Origin: an uncultured Propionivibrio sp.
Lineage (GTDB): Bacteria > Pseudomonadota > Gammaproteobacteria > Burkholderiales > Rhodocyclaceae
NCBI RefSeq assembly: GCF_963666255.1
Contig: NZ_OY762656.1
Span: 868,001-932,000, forward strand
Direction of reading: 5' to 3'
Length of the DNA stretch: 64,000 bases
Shown: positions 1-8,616 of the stretch, piece after piece
Position numbering within the stretch: the stretch's first letter is position 1
Layout of the letters: each line of letters starts with the position of its first letter
Translations under genes and position numbers: made by a program
The notes under the pieces: model-generated
The model's database searches: none
Told to the model about the DNA's origin: nothing
The model's input: only the letters and a program-made list of their open reading frames with translations

Positions 1-389
1 AGGTGCTGGCACACAGCATCGACGCCACTGAAATGCTTTCGGCATTAGGTATCGCCACCCCGGGGGCCAAGATACTGATTCTCGATGCCTGTCGCGACAA
101 TCCCTTCCCGGAGCGTTTCCGGCGGCAGGCGCATGGCCTTGCCCAGATCGAGGCGCCGGTCGAAACCTTCATCGCGTTCTCGACCTCGCCGGGCAAGGTC
201 GCCGAAGACGGCAGCGGTTCCAACAGCCCCTATACCAAGGCGTTGATTGCCCGCCTCGACAAGCAGAACAGCGCCCTCGAAGCCATCTTCCGCGACGTAC
301 GCAAGTCGGTCGTCAACGAAACCAACGGCCGCCAGACGCCCTGGGAAAACACCAGCCTGACCGCCGAAATCAAACTGTCGGCGCCCTGA
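1..389 (+). CDS. Caspase-like (peptidase C14) protein, 3' fragment
   Basis: The 5' end lies outside the window. The visible 129 or so C-terminal residues contain the motif LDACRDNPF, the segment around the catalytic cysteine in bacterial caspase-like (metacaspase, p20) domains, followed by the FIAFSTSPGKVA and SPYTKAL stretches usual in this family. The catalytic His would lie upstream and cannot be checked. Family members are cysteine peptidases, often with extra C-terminal domains, but this one stops soon after the peptidase fold. The substrate is unknown. An early GTG codon at position 3 is probably internal. Confidence 0.85.
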   Translation, partial: VLAHSIDATEMLSALGIATPGAKILILDACRDNPFPERFRRQAHGLAQIEAPVETFIAFSTSPGKVAEDGSGSNSPYTKALIARLDKQNSALEAIFRDVRKSVVNETNGRQTPWENTSLTAEIKLSAP

Positions 390-402
390 CCACCGAAGCG
401 GC

Positions 403-432
403 GCGCCATGCCCGATGCATGGGGCATGGCGC
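403..432. terminator. Hairpin between convergent genes
   Basis: There is an 11-bp perfect inverted repeat, GCGCCATGCCC with GGGCATGGCGC, around an 8-nt loop between the convergent caspase-like and rhodanese genes. No T-tract follows on either strand, so it may be a weak bidirectional terminator or an mRNA 3'-end stabiliser. Confidence 0.4.
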
Positions 433-453
433 CTGCGACCGCGAAAGCGGTTC

Positions 454-1599
454 CTATTTCTGCTTCATCGTATAGCTGCCGTCCGGCGCGAACTTGATGT
501 TCGCATCGAGGAAGAACGCCTTGACGTCGGCACGCGCCGCCTTCACCGTATCGTAGGCTTCGCCAGAACGGGCGCCGGTGGCGCAGAAGAAGACGACGGG
601 CTTGTCGGTCGGCAGCGTCGCAAGCTTGGCGTCGAGATCGTCAACCGGGATATTGACGGCGCCCTTGATCGTCCCGGCATTGAATTCGCGCAGGTCGCGC
701 ACATCCACGAGAAGAAGCGACTGCGGCGCGCTCTTCCAGACCTTCTCGAACGATTCGACCGTCACCGTGCCCTTTTCCTTGCCGTAGGCCAGCACCGCGC
801 CATCGGCCGGCGCCGCCGCTGCCGACGACGCCGCCTTGGCGGCGGTCGCACCGGCCAGCTTCTCCCATTCGGGATAACCTTCCGGATACGTCACGACGTT
901 CGCATAGCCGAGTTTCTTCGCCTTCGCCGCAGACTTGTCGGAGAGCACACAATCAAGGCCACCGCAGTAGTAGATCAGTTGCGTTGCCTTGTCGGCGGGC
1001 AACTTGTCGATGTGCTTGTCGAACTCGCTGTCGGGAATGTTGATGGCGGTCGGGATCATTCCCTTGTCGGCAACGCGCCGCGGCCGGGCATCGATCAGCG
1101 CATACGCGGCCTTGTCGTCCATCAGTTTCTTGAGATAGGCCGCTGAAACCGACACCATCTCGCCCCGCTCCTTCCAGTCCGGCATGCCTTCGGCATAGAC
1201 CGAGACCTTGCTGTAACCAAGCTTTTCGGCCTTGAAGGCGGAGTTATGGCTAAGCATGCAATCGACGCCGCCGCAGTAGAAGATCAGCAGCGAGGACTTG
1301 TCTGCCGGCAGTTTGTCGGCGAGCTTGTCGAACTGGCTGTCAGGAATATTGATCGCCCCGGGAATATGCCCCGGATCGAATTGTCGCGCTGCCGGACGCG
1401 AATCGATGATCATGACATCCTTCACCGGCGGGATATCCACCTTGCCGCGCACATCGTCGAAGCCGACCAGCCCCTTGACGTACCAACCCTCACGCGGCTG
1501 GATCTTGAGATCGGCGGCTGCAACGTTGAGGCCGACTGCCGCCAGTACGACGCCGGTCAGCAACCGGCTCCCCGCGTTCCGATACCATGCTTTCCACAT
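454..1599 (-). CDS. Exported protein with three rhodanese domains
   Basis: A 381-residue protein with an N-terminal signal-like hydrophobic stretch (about residues 12-29), then three rhodanese domains at roughly 45-145, 155-250 and 275-375. Rhodaneses move sulfane sulfur through an active-site cysteine. The loops are YCGGVDC (Cys109 to Cys114), YCGGLDC (Cys212 to Cys217) and FCATGARS (Cys339). Only the third has the classical closing arginine; the first two end in a second cysteine. An Ala-rich linker (about 251-266) separates domains 2 and 3. ATG at 1599 is preceded by AGGAGGG. The likely location is the periplasm. The substrate is unknown; polysulfide or thiosulfate handling is inferred. 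Confidence 0.85.
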   Translation of the reverse strand: MWKAWYRNAGSRLLTGVVLAAVGLNVAAADLKIQPREGWYVKGLVGFDDVRGKVDIPPVKDVMIIDSRPAARQFDPGHIPGAINIPDSQFDKLADKLPADKSSLLIFYCGGVDCMLSHNSAFKAEKLGYSKVSVYAEGMPDWKERGEMVSVSAAYLKKLMDDKAAYALIDARPRRVADKGMIPTAINIPDSEFDKHIDKLPADKATQLIYYCGGLDCVLSDKSAAKAKKLGYANVVTYPEGYPEWEKLAGATAAKAASSAAAAPADGAVLAYGKEKGTVTVESFEKVWKSAPQSLLLVDVRDLREFNAGTIKGAVNIPVDDLDAKLATLPTDKPVVFFCATGARSGEAYDTVKAARADVKAFFLDANIKFAPDGSYTMKQK

Positions 1600-1667
1600 A
1601 AGCCCTCCTGAATGATCTTGTTATCGGTCCCTGGCACGGACCCAGCGGACCATGAAGTAATTGAATT

Positions 1668-1697
1668 CTAATATTACCACTTGCGAATATTGCAAGT
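1668..1697 (-). promoter_or_regulatory. Putative promoter with overlapping inverted repeat upstream of the rhodanese gene
   Basis: On the minus strand, -35 TTGCAA (1690-1695) and -10 TATTAG (1668-1673) are 16 bp apart, predicting a start of transcription near 1661. An inverted repeat with arms ACTTGC and GCAAGT (1679-1697, 7-nt spacer) covers the -35 box and spacer, a typical repressor position. The area is an AT-rich patch in GC-rich DNA. The regulator is unknown; ArsR-type sulfur sensors often control rhodanese genes. Confidence 0.5.
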
Positions 1698-1776
1698 CAT
1701 TCGGGCGCCGCAAGTCTCCGACTTCCGCTGCTACTGCCGTCTCCGCCGGGACCCGGCGCGATTCACGACGGCACGA

Positions 1777-2178
1777 TTACTGGCGGACGCCCCAGTGATG
1801 CCGGGGTCTGCTCTCCGCCATCGCCCACTGCCGTGCGTCGTCGACAGAGGAAAACAGGCGGACCTCATGCCGGTTCATGCCGGTCGCGATATATTCCCGA
1901 GCGATCGCGACGACCTCGGGATGGGTGGCAACGATGGCGATGCGGGTGTTTGGGTTCTGCTGAGAGGCAACGCCATCGGTTGCAGCCAGTTCCATCAGGA
2001 TCTCGGTGGAATAGGACGCTCCGGTGCATTGCAGGCAATCATGCACAATATAGTGGAGAGACTCATAGCGCTCATCCGCTTGATACAATTGGGTGACTCG
2101 CGCGACCTCGGCGATCGTCAGATGTCCGTAATAGCAAACCAGAATGCCTTCCGGTTCCCACGCCAACTGGTGACTCAT
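1777..2178 (-). CDS. Hypothetical protein, possible SpoIIAA/STAS-like fold
   Basis: A 133-residue cytosolic protein with no signal peptide or membrane segment. ATG at 2178 is chosen because GGGGAGA precedes it closely and the longer frame upstream looks non-coding. The alternation of predicted strands and helices (ILVCYYGHL, TRIAIVATH, HEVRLFSSVDDARQWA) ends in the VRLFxSxDDAxxW pattern common in small SpoIIAA-like or STAS-like proteins of proteobacteria. I do not recognise a function. It is divergent from the DUF2284 gene and shares about 130 bp of upstream DNA with it. Confidence 0.6.
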   Translation of the reverse strand: MSHQLAWEPEGILVCYYGHLTIAEVARVTQLYQADERYESLHYIVHDCLQCTGASYSTEILMELAATDGVASQQNPNTRIAIVATHPEVVAIAREYIATGMNRHEVRLFSSVDDARQWAMAESRPRHHWGVRQ

Positions 2179-2309
2179 TCCGTCTCCCCTGCCAGTTTTT
2201 TTTGCAGCATGTTGATCCTTTTGCACCGGATTTGCAATTGCCATATTTTCCGCGCTGACGGAAATTTGCCACAACCCCAGCGACAATCGAGCAGCCCGCA
2301 ACGTTACAC

Positions 2310-2903
2310 ATGTCCATTCCCGCAAAACTATTGACCGCCGTCGTCGGCAAGACCGACCTCATGCGGCACCATGATATCGATCGCATCCAGGGCTACTGTC
2401 GCGACTGCGGCATGTACGGAAAATTCTGGTCATGTCCGCCCTTTGACCATCAGCCGTTGACCGCCTTGCCGGAATGGACACATGCAGTTCTGGTCATGTG
2501 GCAGACGCCGGTGCACATTCCCGACGACTTGAACGCCCTGATCGAACAATTCCAGGCGGCCCGCCGCCAGCTCGGCGAAATCCTGATCGATTACGAATCC
2601 CTGGGAAGCACTGCCGTCATCGCCGGCCAGTGCTTCGGCTGTTCGGACTGCGTCCGCGGACGCGGCGCAGCCTGTTGTTCGCCGACCCGGATGCGCTATT
2701 CACTGGAGTCGCTCGGCTTCGACGTCAGCACCATGACAGAAGAATTTGTCGGGCACCGCCTGGCCTGGGCCGCCGACAAGACCCCTGACACATTGACACT
2801 CGTCGGCGCATTGCTCTGCAGGAATCACGAGACGACCGGGCAGCTCGAACAGAGGATATCCAAGCGGTGGCGGGCGCCGTTGTCGCCGGCCACGCCGAAT
2901 TGA
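2310..2903 (+). CDS. DUF2284 family predicted metal-binding protein
   Basis: A 197-residue cysteine-rich protein. The first motif, CRDCGMYGKFWSCPPFD (about residues 30-46), and the second cluster, CFGCSDC...GAACCSPTRMRYSLESLG (about 110-140), are hallmarks of DUF2284. The cysteines probably bind a metal or an iron-sulfur cluster. Family members are predicted cobalamin- or corrinoid-linked and other metal-binding proteins, but no reaction is established. Length is normal for the family. The gene stands alone on the plus strand, facing the convergent HAD gene. Confidence 0.85.
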   Translation: MSIPAKLLTAVVGKTDLMRHHDIDRIQGYCRDCGMYGKFWSCPPFDHQPLTALPEWTHAVLVMWQTPVHIPDDLNALIEQFQAARRQLGEILIDYESLGSTAVIAGQCFGCSDCVRGRGAACCSPTRMRYSLESLGFDVSTMTEEFVGHRLAWAADKTPDTLTLVGALLCRNHETTGQLEQRISKRWRAPLSPATPN

Positions 2904-2936
2904 GGGCGTCCCGCGGCGCCGGCCCCGGGATGCTTG

Positions 2937-3587
2937 CTAGAGGTGATCGATCAGTTCGGACAAGCCGCCAATATAGGTAATCTTGTCGGCAATCGCCTCC
3001 GGAACGCCTTCGCGCGGATGCAGCGAGAATACCCGCATCCCCGCCGCAACACCGGCCAACAGGCCGGGAACGCTGTCCTCGACCACGGCGCAATGCGCCG
3101 GATCGGTCCCGAGATCACGCGCGGCGATCAGGAACAAGGCAGGATCGGGCTTGAAACAGCCATGATCGTAGGCGCTGTAAATCCGGTCGCCAACGTAAGG
3201 CAGCAAACCGGTCAGATCGAGCGTCAGCTGCACCTTCTCCATGGGACCGTTGGTGACGACGCCAAACGGAATATGCAGACGTTGCAACAACTCCAGCGCA
3301 CCCGGCATCGGCGCGAGATCTTCCTTGAAACGGCGGACGCTGGCTTCCCGGTAGCGCTGGGTGAAGTCGTGCTCGAAATTGTCGCCGGCCTGTGGCACGC
3401 GCTCGGCAATCCAGGCGGCAATCCTGGACATGCGCACGCCGCGAAACTGGCGGTGCGCTTCCTCGCGCGTGAATTGCAGCCCCTCCGCCACCGCCATCTG
3501 GTGCAGCACGTCCATCGCCGGCACCTCGCTATCCACCAGAGTCCCGTCGCTGTCGAACAATACTGCGCGTATTTCTCGCATGGTCAT
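2937..3587 (-). CDS. HAD-IA family phosphatase (YieH-like)
   Basis: A 216-residue haloacid dehalogenase-superfamily hydrolase. Motif I is FDSDGTLVDSE (nucleophile Asp12, acid Asp14; Ser replaces the more common Met, Leu or Ala between them), motif II is VVTNG, motif III includes the Lys of CFKPDP, and motif IV is VVEDSVPG. A helical cap lies between motifs I and II. The arrangement matches small sugar-phosphate phosphatases such as E. coli YieH or phosphoglycolate phosphatases. The exact substrate cannot be read from sequence. ATG at 3581 is an alternative start. Confidence 0.85.
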   Translation of the reverse strand: MTMREIRAVLFDSDGTLVDSEVPAMDVLHQMAVAEGLQFTREEAHRQFRGVRMSRIAAWIAERVPQAGDNFEHDFTQRYREASVRRFKEDLAPMPGALELLQRLHIPFGVVTNGPMEKVQLTLDLTGLLPYVGDRIYSAYDHGCFKPDPALFLIAARDLGTDPAHCAVVEDSVPGLLAGVAAGMRVFSLHPREGVPEAIADKITYIGGLSELIDHL

Positions 3588-3645
3588 CTCACTTCAGCCA
3601 GGCGGCATCGGCCGCGCAAAAACGCAAGAGCATAGCACGCACCGG

Positions 3646-5136
3646 TCAGCGCCCGGCCGACGCGTGCCGCAAACGCAGAAGGCTGAAGATCGCTGCTGCG
3701 CCCGCCAATCCGGCCGCCAGCGTCAAGGCAACGCTCGGCCCGGCGCCATCGTGAAGGCTCGTCAGCGTGAACACGATCGCCATCGTCATGGCGCCGCAAG
3801 TCTGCCCGGTCAGCCGCGCCGTCGCCAGCATGCCGCTAGCCCCACCGGCGCGATGAAGCGGCGCCGAGGTGACGATCGTGTGATTGTTGGGCGACTGGAA
3901 GAGCCCGAAACCGGCACCGCTCAGCGCCAGCCGCCAGATGATATCGACATCGCCCGGCGCCGCCGGCAAGGCGGCCAGCAACGCAAGGCCCGAGGCTAAC
4001 AGCGCGAGGCCGATTCCGCTGAGCAGGCCATCGGGATAGCGGCCGATCAGGAGACCCGCCAGGGGCGCCGTGACCACCACGGCGAGCGGCCAGGCGGTGA
4101 TCAGCAAACCCGCCTGCGCAGGCGAATGGCGATACGCCACGATCAGCAGGAAAGGCAGGGAAATCGACGTCAGCGTTTGCGCGGCAAAAGCCGTCACCGA
4201 CGTGCACATCGACAGCGCGAAGACCGGGATGCGCAGCAAATCCACGGGGAAAATCGGTACTGGCAGACGCCACTGACGTCGCAGATAGACCACGCCGACA
4301 CACACGCCGATTCCCAGCAAAGCCGCTCCGGTCATCAGGCTGTGGGTCGTCATCGCACTCTCCCCGCGCGTGCCAAGACCGTGCGCGCCGAAGAAGATGA
4401 GAACGAAGGTGGCGACGTTGAGCAGCACATCAATGAGGGACAAGCGCGCCCCCGGCAAGGGCGGCGTCCGGTTTTTCGGCACTACGCGAAAACCCAGCCA
4501 CAACACGATGGCGCCAATTGGCAGGTTGATCGCAAACAGCCAGGGCCAGGACGCCAGCGAGAGGATCAGCGCCGCCAGCGAAGGCCCGGCGACCGAGGCC
4601 GTCGCCACCGCCACGGAGTTGATCGCGACACCGCGTCCGAGCAGATGACGCGGATAGATGAGCCGGACCAGCGCCGGATTGACCGACATGATCCCTGCCG
4701 CGCCCAATCCCTGCAACGCGCGCGCCGCCACCAGCAGCGGCAGCGATCCGGCCAGCGTGCAGGCGAAGGACGCCAGCGTGAACAGGACGAGTCCGCAGAG
4801 ATAGACGCGCCGATAGCCGATCAGGTCGCCCAGCGTCGCGCACGGCAGCAACAGCGCGAGGATGCAGACCTGATAGGCGTTGATCACCCATACCGATTGC
4901 GCGGCGGACGCCTCGAGTTCGTGCGCGATGGTCGGCAAGGCGAGATTGACGACGGAACTGTCGAGTACCGACATCGTGATCCCGAGGATCACCACCACCA
5001 TGGCGGCATAACGGGTCGGAACGGGCAGGCCGTCCTGGTCCGGCGTTGAGGAAGGAGTCACGGCGAAAACGCCTGGGGAAGGATCAATCGGGAAATTATA
5101 CCGATCGATTTCGACGGCGGCGCACCGGTTCTTCAC
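3646..5136 (-). CDS. MFS multidrug exporter, DHA2 (EmrB/QacA) family
   Basis: A polytopic inner-membrane protein of up to 496 residues with about 14 hydrophobic segments, the count expected of DHA2 drug:proton antiporters. TM1 carries MSVLDSSVVNLALPTIA, the DHA2 signature, and the second loop carries GDLIGYRRVYLCG. No membrane-fusion (EmrA) gene is adjacent, so it may act alone. The start is uncertain: the frame opens at GTG 5136 and the first 40 residues before TM1 look poorly conserved. The gene is divergent from an SDR gene across about 140 bp. Confidence 0.85.
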   Translation of the reverse strand: MKNRCAAVEIDRYNFPIDPSPGVFAVTPSSTPDQDGLPVPTRYAAMVVVILGITMSVLDSSVVNLALPTIAHELEASAAQSVWVINAYQVCILALLLPCATLGDLIGYRRVYLCGLVLFTLASFACTLAGSLPLLVAARALQGLGAAGIMSVNPALVRLIYPRHLLGRGVAINSVAVATASVAGPSLAALILSLASWPWLFAINLPIGAIVLWLGFRVVPKNRTPPLPGARLSLIDVLLNVATFVLIFFGAHGLGTRGESAMTTHSLMTGAALLGIGVCVGVVYLRRQWRLPVPIFPVDLLRIPVFALSMCTSVTAFAAQTLTSISLPFLLIVAYRHSPAQAGLLITAWPLAVVVTAPLAGLLIGRYPDGLLSGIGLALLASGLALLAALPAAPGDVDIIWRLALSGAGFGLFQSPNNHTIVTSAPLHRAGGASGMLATARLTGQTCGAMTMAIVFTLTSLHDGAGPSVALTLAAGLAGAAAIFSLLRLRHASAGR

Positions 5137-5274
5137 CGGGAGCGAACCAACGGAAGCGAAGAGAGTCTGTTCGGCAGGATGACCGATGCCGGTCCGCGAT
5201 GACGGCGCTATGACTCGCCACCCGGATTTTTGGCATCATGTCGCATCGGATCCTCTTTGACTGGGAGCACTGCC

Positions 5275-6117
5275 ATGCAAAACGACCGGCCCGTCTGGCT
5301 GATCACCGGATGTTCCAGCGGTTTCGGCCGCGAACTCGTTCGCGCGCTGCTGGCGCGCGGACACCGCGTGGTAGCGACCGCGCGAAAACCCGAAACCCTG
5401 GCCGAATTCCCGGCGAGTGACGGACTGCTGATCGCCGCGCTTGACGTCAACGCACCGCAACAGATCGCCGACGTCGTCCAGCGTGCCGAAGCCCGCTTCG
5501 GGCGCATCGACGTGCTCGTCAATAACGCCGGCTACGGCTATCTGGCTGCGATCGAGGAAGGCGAGGAGGCTGAGATCCGCGCGATGTTCGATACCAATGT
5601 CTTCGGACTCGCGGCGATGACCCGCGCCGTACTGCCCGGCATGCGCCAACGGCGCAGCGGCCACATCGTCAATATCTCGTCGATGGGCGGACTCGTCGGA
5701 TTCGCCGGCGTCGGTTACTACAACGCGACGAAATTCGCCGTCGAAGGCTTGACCGAAGCGCTGGCCAAGGAGGTCGAACCGCTCGGCATCCGGGTAACGG
5801 CGGTCGAACCGGGGCCGTTCCGCACCGACTGGGCCGGCGCCGGGTTGCGCATGACGCAGCGCGCCATCGCCGACTACGCCGACACCGCCGGTGCCCGGCG
5901 CACTGCCACACGCGGCTACAACGGCAAGCAACCGGGCGATCCTGCACGTGCCGCCACCGCCATCATCGCCGCCGTAGAAGCGCCGGAACCGCCGCGCCAT
6001 CTGCTGCTTGGACGGCCCGCCCATGACACCGTCAACGACAAGCTGCAGGCGCTGCGCGGTGAAATCGAACAGTGGCGCGAACTGACGCTCGGCACCGATT
6101 TTCCCGCCGGACAGTGA
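5275..6117 (+). CDS. Short-chain dehydrogenase/reductase (classical SDR)
   Basis: A 280-residue NAD(P)-dependent oxidoreductase. The nucleotide-binding motif TGCSSGFG is near residue 10, NNAG of the Rossmann core near 84, the catalytic Ser in VNISSMGG, and the catalytic pair in YYNATKFAVEG. A TARKPE turn after beta-2, with a basic residue, suggests NADPH preference. It resembles the group often annotated as oxidoreductase or retinol-dehydrogenase-like. The substrate is unknown. ATG 5275 is chosen over an upstream in-frame ATG because residues before MQNDRPVWLITG are not SDR-like. Confidence 0.9.
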   Translation: MQNDRPVWLITGCSSGFGRELVRALLARGHRVVATARKPETLAEFPASDGLLIAALDVNAPQQIADVVQRAEARFGRIDVLVNNAGYGYLAAIEEGEEAEIRAMFDTNVFGLAAMTRAVLPGMRQRRSGHIVNISSMGGLVGFAGVGYYNATKFAVEGLTEALAKEVEPLGIRVTAVEPGPFRTDWAGAGLRMTQRAIADYADTAGARRTATRGYNGKQPGDPARAATAIIAAVEAPEPPRHLLLGRPAHDTVNDKLQALRGEIEQWRELTLGTDFPAGQ

Positions 6118-6143
6118 ACCGATCCCACCGCGAGGACATCCCG

Positions 6144-6824
6144 ATGACTGCCACCCTCAGAATCGATTTCGTTTCCGACATTTCCTGCCCCTGGTGCGCC
6201 ATTGGCCTAGCCGCACTCGAACAGGCGCTGGCCGAGGTCGGCCCGGAAATCACTGCCGAACTCCACTTCCAGCCCTTCGAACTGAATCCCGGCATGCCGC
6301 CTGAAGGCCAGGACATCACCGAACACCTGACGCAAAAATACGGCACGACACCGGAACAGCAGGCGCAGGCGCGCGAAGCCATCCGGCAGCGCGGCGCCGG
6401 CCTCGGTTTCGTCTTCCGGCGCGAAGGCCGCGACCGCATCTACAACACCTTCGACGCGCATCGCCTGCTGCACTGGGCCGGCTTATCGTCCACCCACCCC
6501 GGCGGTTTGCAGCACACGCTCAAGAAGCGCCTGTTCGGCGCCTATTTCACCGACGGCGAAAGCCCGGCCTCGCACGCGGTCCTGCTGCGCACCATCGCCG
6601 ATGCGGGACTCGACGTTACCCGTGCCGGCGCCATCCTCGAAGGCAACGATTATGCCGACGACGTCCGACAGATCGAGAACCTGTACACCGACGCCGGCAT
6701 CCACTCGGTACCGGCCATCATCATCAACGAACGCCATCTGATTTCCGGCGCCCAGCCGGTGTCTACCTTCGTCCAGGCCTTGCGGCAAATTGCCGCGGCA
6801 CCTGCCGATGCGCAGGCCAACTGA
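6144..6824 (+). CDS. DsbA-family oxidoreductase, FrnE/2-hydroxychromene isomerase-like
   Basis: A 226-residue cytosolic thioredoxin-fold protein with no signal peptide. The N-terminal strand leads into SDISCPWCAIG, giving a CPWC active site, followed by the helical insertion and a C-terminal SVPAIIINERHLISGAQP segment with the cis-Pro, as in FrnE proteins. These are thiol oxidoreductases or glutathione-dependent isomerases. The start at 6144 follows GAGGA. It lies 27 bp after the SDR gene, so the two are probably cotranscribed. Confidence 0.9.
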   Translation: MTATLRIDFVSDISCPWCAIGLAALEQALAEVGPEITAELHFQPFELNPGMPPEGQDITEHLTQKYGTTPEQQAQAREAIRQRGAGLGFVFRREGRDRIYNTFDAHRLLHWAGLSSTHPGGLQHTLKKRLFGAYFTDGESPASHAVLLRTIADAGLDVTRAGAILEGNDYADDVRQIENLYTDAGIHSVPAIIINERHLISGAQPVSTFVQALRQIAAAPADAQAN

Positions 6825-6848
6825 ACGCCTCCCGACAAGGAGCTTGCC

Positions 6849-7112
6849 ATGGAAATGAAACGCATCCAGTCCGGCCGTCTGCGCAGCGCCGGTTATGACG
6901 CGCGCGAGCGACTGCTGCGCGTCGAACTCGACGATGGCAGCCTGATCGAATACACCGGCATCGGCAGCGAACTGTGGCGCCGACTCTCGACCTCGTCGTC
7001 GGCCTGGAGCGTCTATCGCGACAGCATCGAAGAGGAATACACCGGCCGCAAGGTCGCCGGCAATACGACGCCGAAGCCCGGCGCCAACCCGCTCGACGCA
7101 CTGTTCAAATAG
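6849..7112 (+). CDS. KTSC domain protein
   Basis: A small 87-residue protein. Residues about 4-62 match the KTSC pattern: a short beta-hairpin with AGYDARERLLRVELDDG and then YTGIGSELWRRLSTSSS ending in a YRDSI turn. KTSC domains are found alone or attached to RNA-related proteins; the molecular role is unproven. It follows the FrnE-like gene by 24 bp with AAGGAG before its ATG and is likely the last gene of that short operon. Confidence 0.85.
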   Translation: MEMKRIQSGRLRSAGYDARERLLRVELDDGSLIEYTGIGSELWRRLSTSSSAWSVYRDSIEEEYTGRKVAGNTTPKPGANPLDALFK

Positions 7113-7241
7113 GATTTCCCCGGCCACGCCGGGCAACCGGGGGAGCAGGTAATATTTGGCAACAACTTTGCTGCCAGGCGCCGTCGCCGGGAGACAATGC
7201 CAACGCGTTAAGGACTCATGAACACACGCAAGGAGACGTTC

Positions 7242-7430
7242 ATGAGCACCTCACTCAAAACTGTATTTCTGGCCGCCGGCATCGCGATGCTGTCAGGCTG
7301 CGCCGTCTATCCGTCACACGGACCCTACTACGCGCCGACCCCGGCTTACACCTCCTACCGCGTCTACGTCCCGGCGCCCGCACCGTATCGCGGCTTCTCC
7401 CACCACGACCACGGATTCCGGCGCTGGTAG
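7242..7430 (+). CDS. Small predicted lipoprotein
   Basis: A 62-residue protein. Its signal peptide ends in the lipobox LSGC (cysteine about residue 22), so it should be lipid-anchored in the envelope. The mature part is rich in Tyr and Pro (YPSHGPYYAPTPAY) and ends in a His-rich HHDHGF stretch that might bind metal. ATG 7242 is chosen because AAGGAGAC lies at ideal distance; an ATG 24 bp upstream is less likely. No function is assigned. Confidence 0.7.
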   Translation: MSTSLKTVFLAAGIAMLSGCAVYPSHGPYYAPTPAYTSYRVYVPAPAPYRGFSHHDHGFRRW

Positions 7431-7459
7431 ATCGGCGCGCGCAGGAATCCGGCCGTCGT

Positions 7460-8326
7460 TTACTCCAGATTCTGGATCTGCTCCCGCATTTGCTCGATCA
7501 GCAGCTTGAGATCCATCGCCGTCTGCGACACCTCGGCCACCACTGATTTCGACCCCAGGGTATTGGCCTCGCGATTGAGTTCCTGCATCAGGAAATCGAG
7601 ACGCTTGCCGCAGGCGCCGCCCGACTTGATGACGCGCTCGACCTCGTCCAGATGCGTCGACAGGCGCGCCAGTTCCTCGGCAACATCGATGCGCACAGCA
7701 AAGACAGCGACCTCCTGGCGAATCCGTTCGTCATCGGCACTGCCGAGCGCATCGACGAGACGCTGCTTGAGCTTTTCCTGGAAAGCGGCCTGGGCCGCCG
7801 GAATCCGCGGCGTCACCTCGCGCACCAGATCGCGAATCCGGGCAACGCGTTCAAGGATGACATCGGCAAGCTTCTGACCTTCGCGCGCACGACTCGCGGC
7901 AAAATCGTCGAGCACCTGCTTGGCCAGCGCCAGCGCTTGCGGCACCAGAGTGTCGGTATCGAGCGCGTCGTCGCCGAACATGCCCGGCCAGCGCAGCACT
8001 TCGGCCACCGACAGCGCGCGGGCGCCGGGCAACTCGGCCAACACCTGCGCTTCCAGGCCTTTAAGGCACTGCAAGAGATCGGCATTGACGGCCAACGCCT
8101 GCTGCGTCGACGCCTTGGCCGCAAAACCGACACGGCATTCGATCTTGCCGCGCGACAATTTGGCGCTGAACATCTCGCGCAAGGGCAGTTCGGCCGCGCG
8201 CAACTCCTCACAAATGCGGAACTGGAAATCAAGATAGCGCGAGTTAACGCTCTTGAGCTCAAGATGCAAGGTGCCACACTCGACATCAAGCGTGCGCACC
8301 GCGTAGCCGGTCATACTGTAGATCAT
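7460..8326 (-). CDS. yicC: YicC family endoribonuclease
   Basis: A 288-residue protein starting MIYSMTGYA, the near-invariant opening of the YicC family, and ending with the DUF1732 region (TLGSKSVVAEVSQTAMDLK, then KLLIEQMREQIQNLE). YicC proteins are RNases implicated in small-RNA turnover. In many bacteria yicC sits beside rph, as here, where the two are divergent across about 290 bp. The open frame continues upstream of 8326, but that part has no family similarity. Confidence 0.95.
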   Translation of the reverse strand: MIYSMTGYAVRTLDVECGTLHLELKSVNSRYLDFQFRICEELRAAELPLREMFSAKLSRGKIECRVGFAAKASTQQALAVNADLLQCLKGLEAQVLAELPGARALSVAEVLRWPGMFGDDALDTDTLVPQALALAKQVLDDFAASRAREGQKLADVILERVARIRDLVREVTPRIPAAQAAFQEKLKQRLVDALGSADDERIRQEVAVFAVRIDVAEELARLSTHLDEVERVIKSGGACGKRLDFLMQELNREANTLGSKSVVAEVSQTAMDLKLLIEQMREQIQNLE

Positions 8327-8616
8327 GGAAGTCCTGGACAGAAGGAAAAGGGAAAAGCCGTTAGCCGTCGGCTTTACAGCCCGAGAGCAAACCCCGACAA
8401 TGCCAAAGTGCCATGATAGCTTCGATTCCGACCGTGCAACAACCCAAGCCGGCAGACTCTCAGGATCCCGGCGCCGCGTCGGCAATCGCCGCCGACATCC
8501 TGGCGGCGTGATCCGGTCGCCGTTCCGCCATCTCACGGACGGCAACGCCGGAACATGTCCCAGCCGACTTCCCGACAAAATCATCCCGTTTAATTGTTTT
8601 CAATACAGGTAACTCT

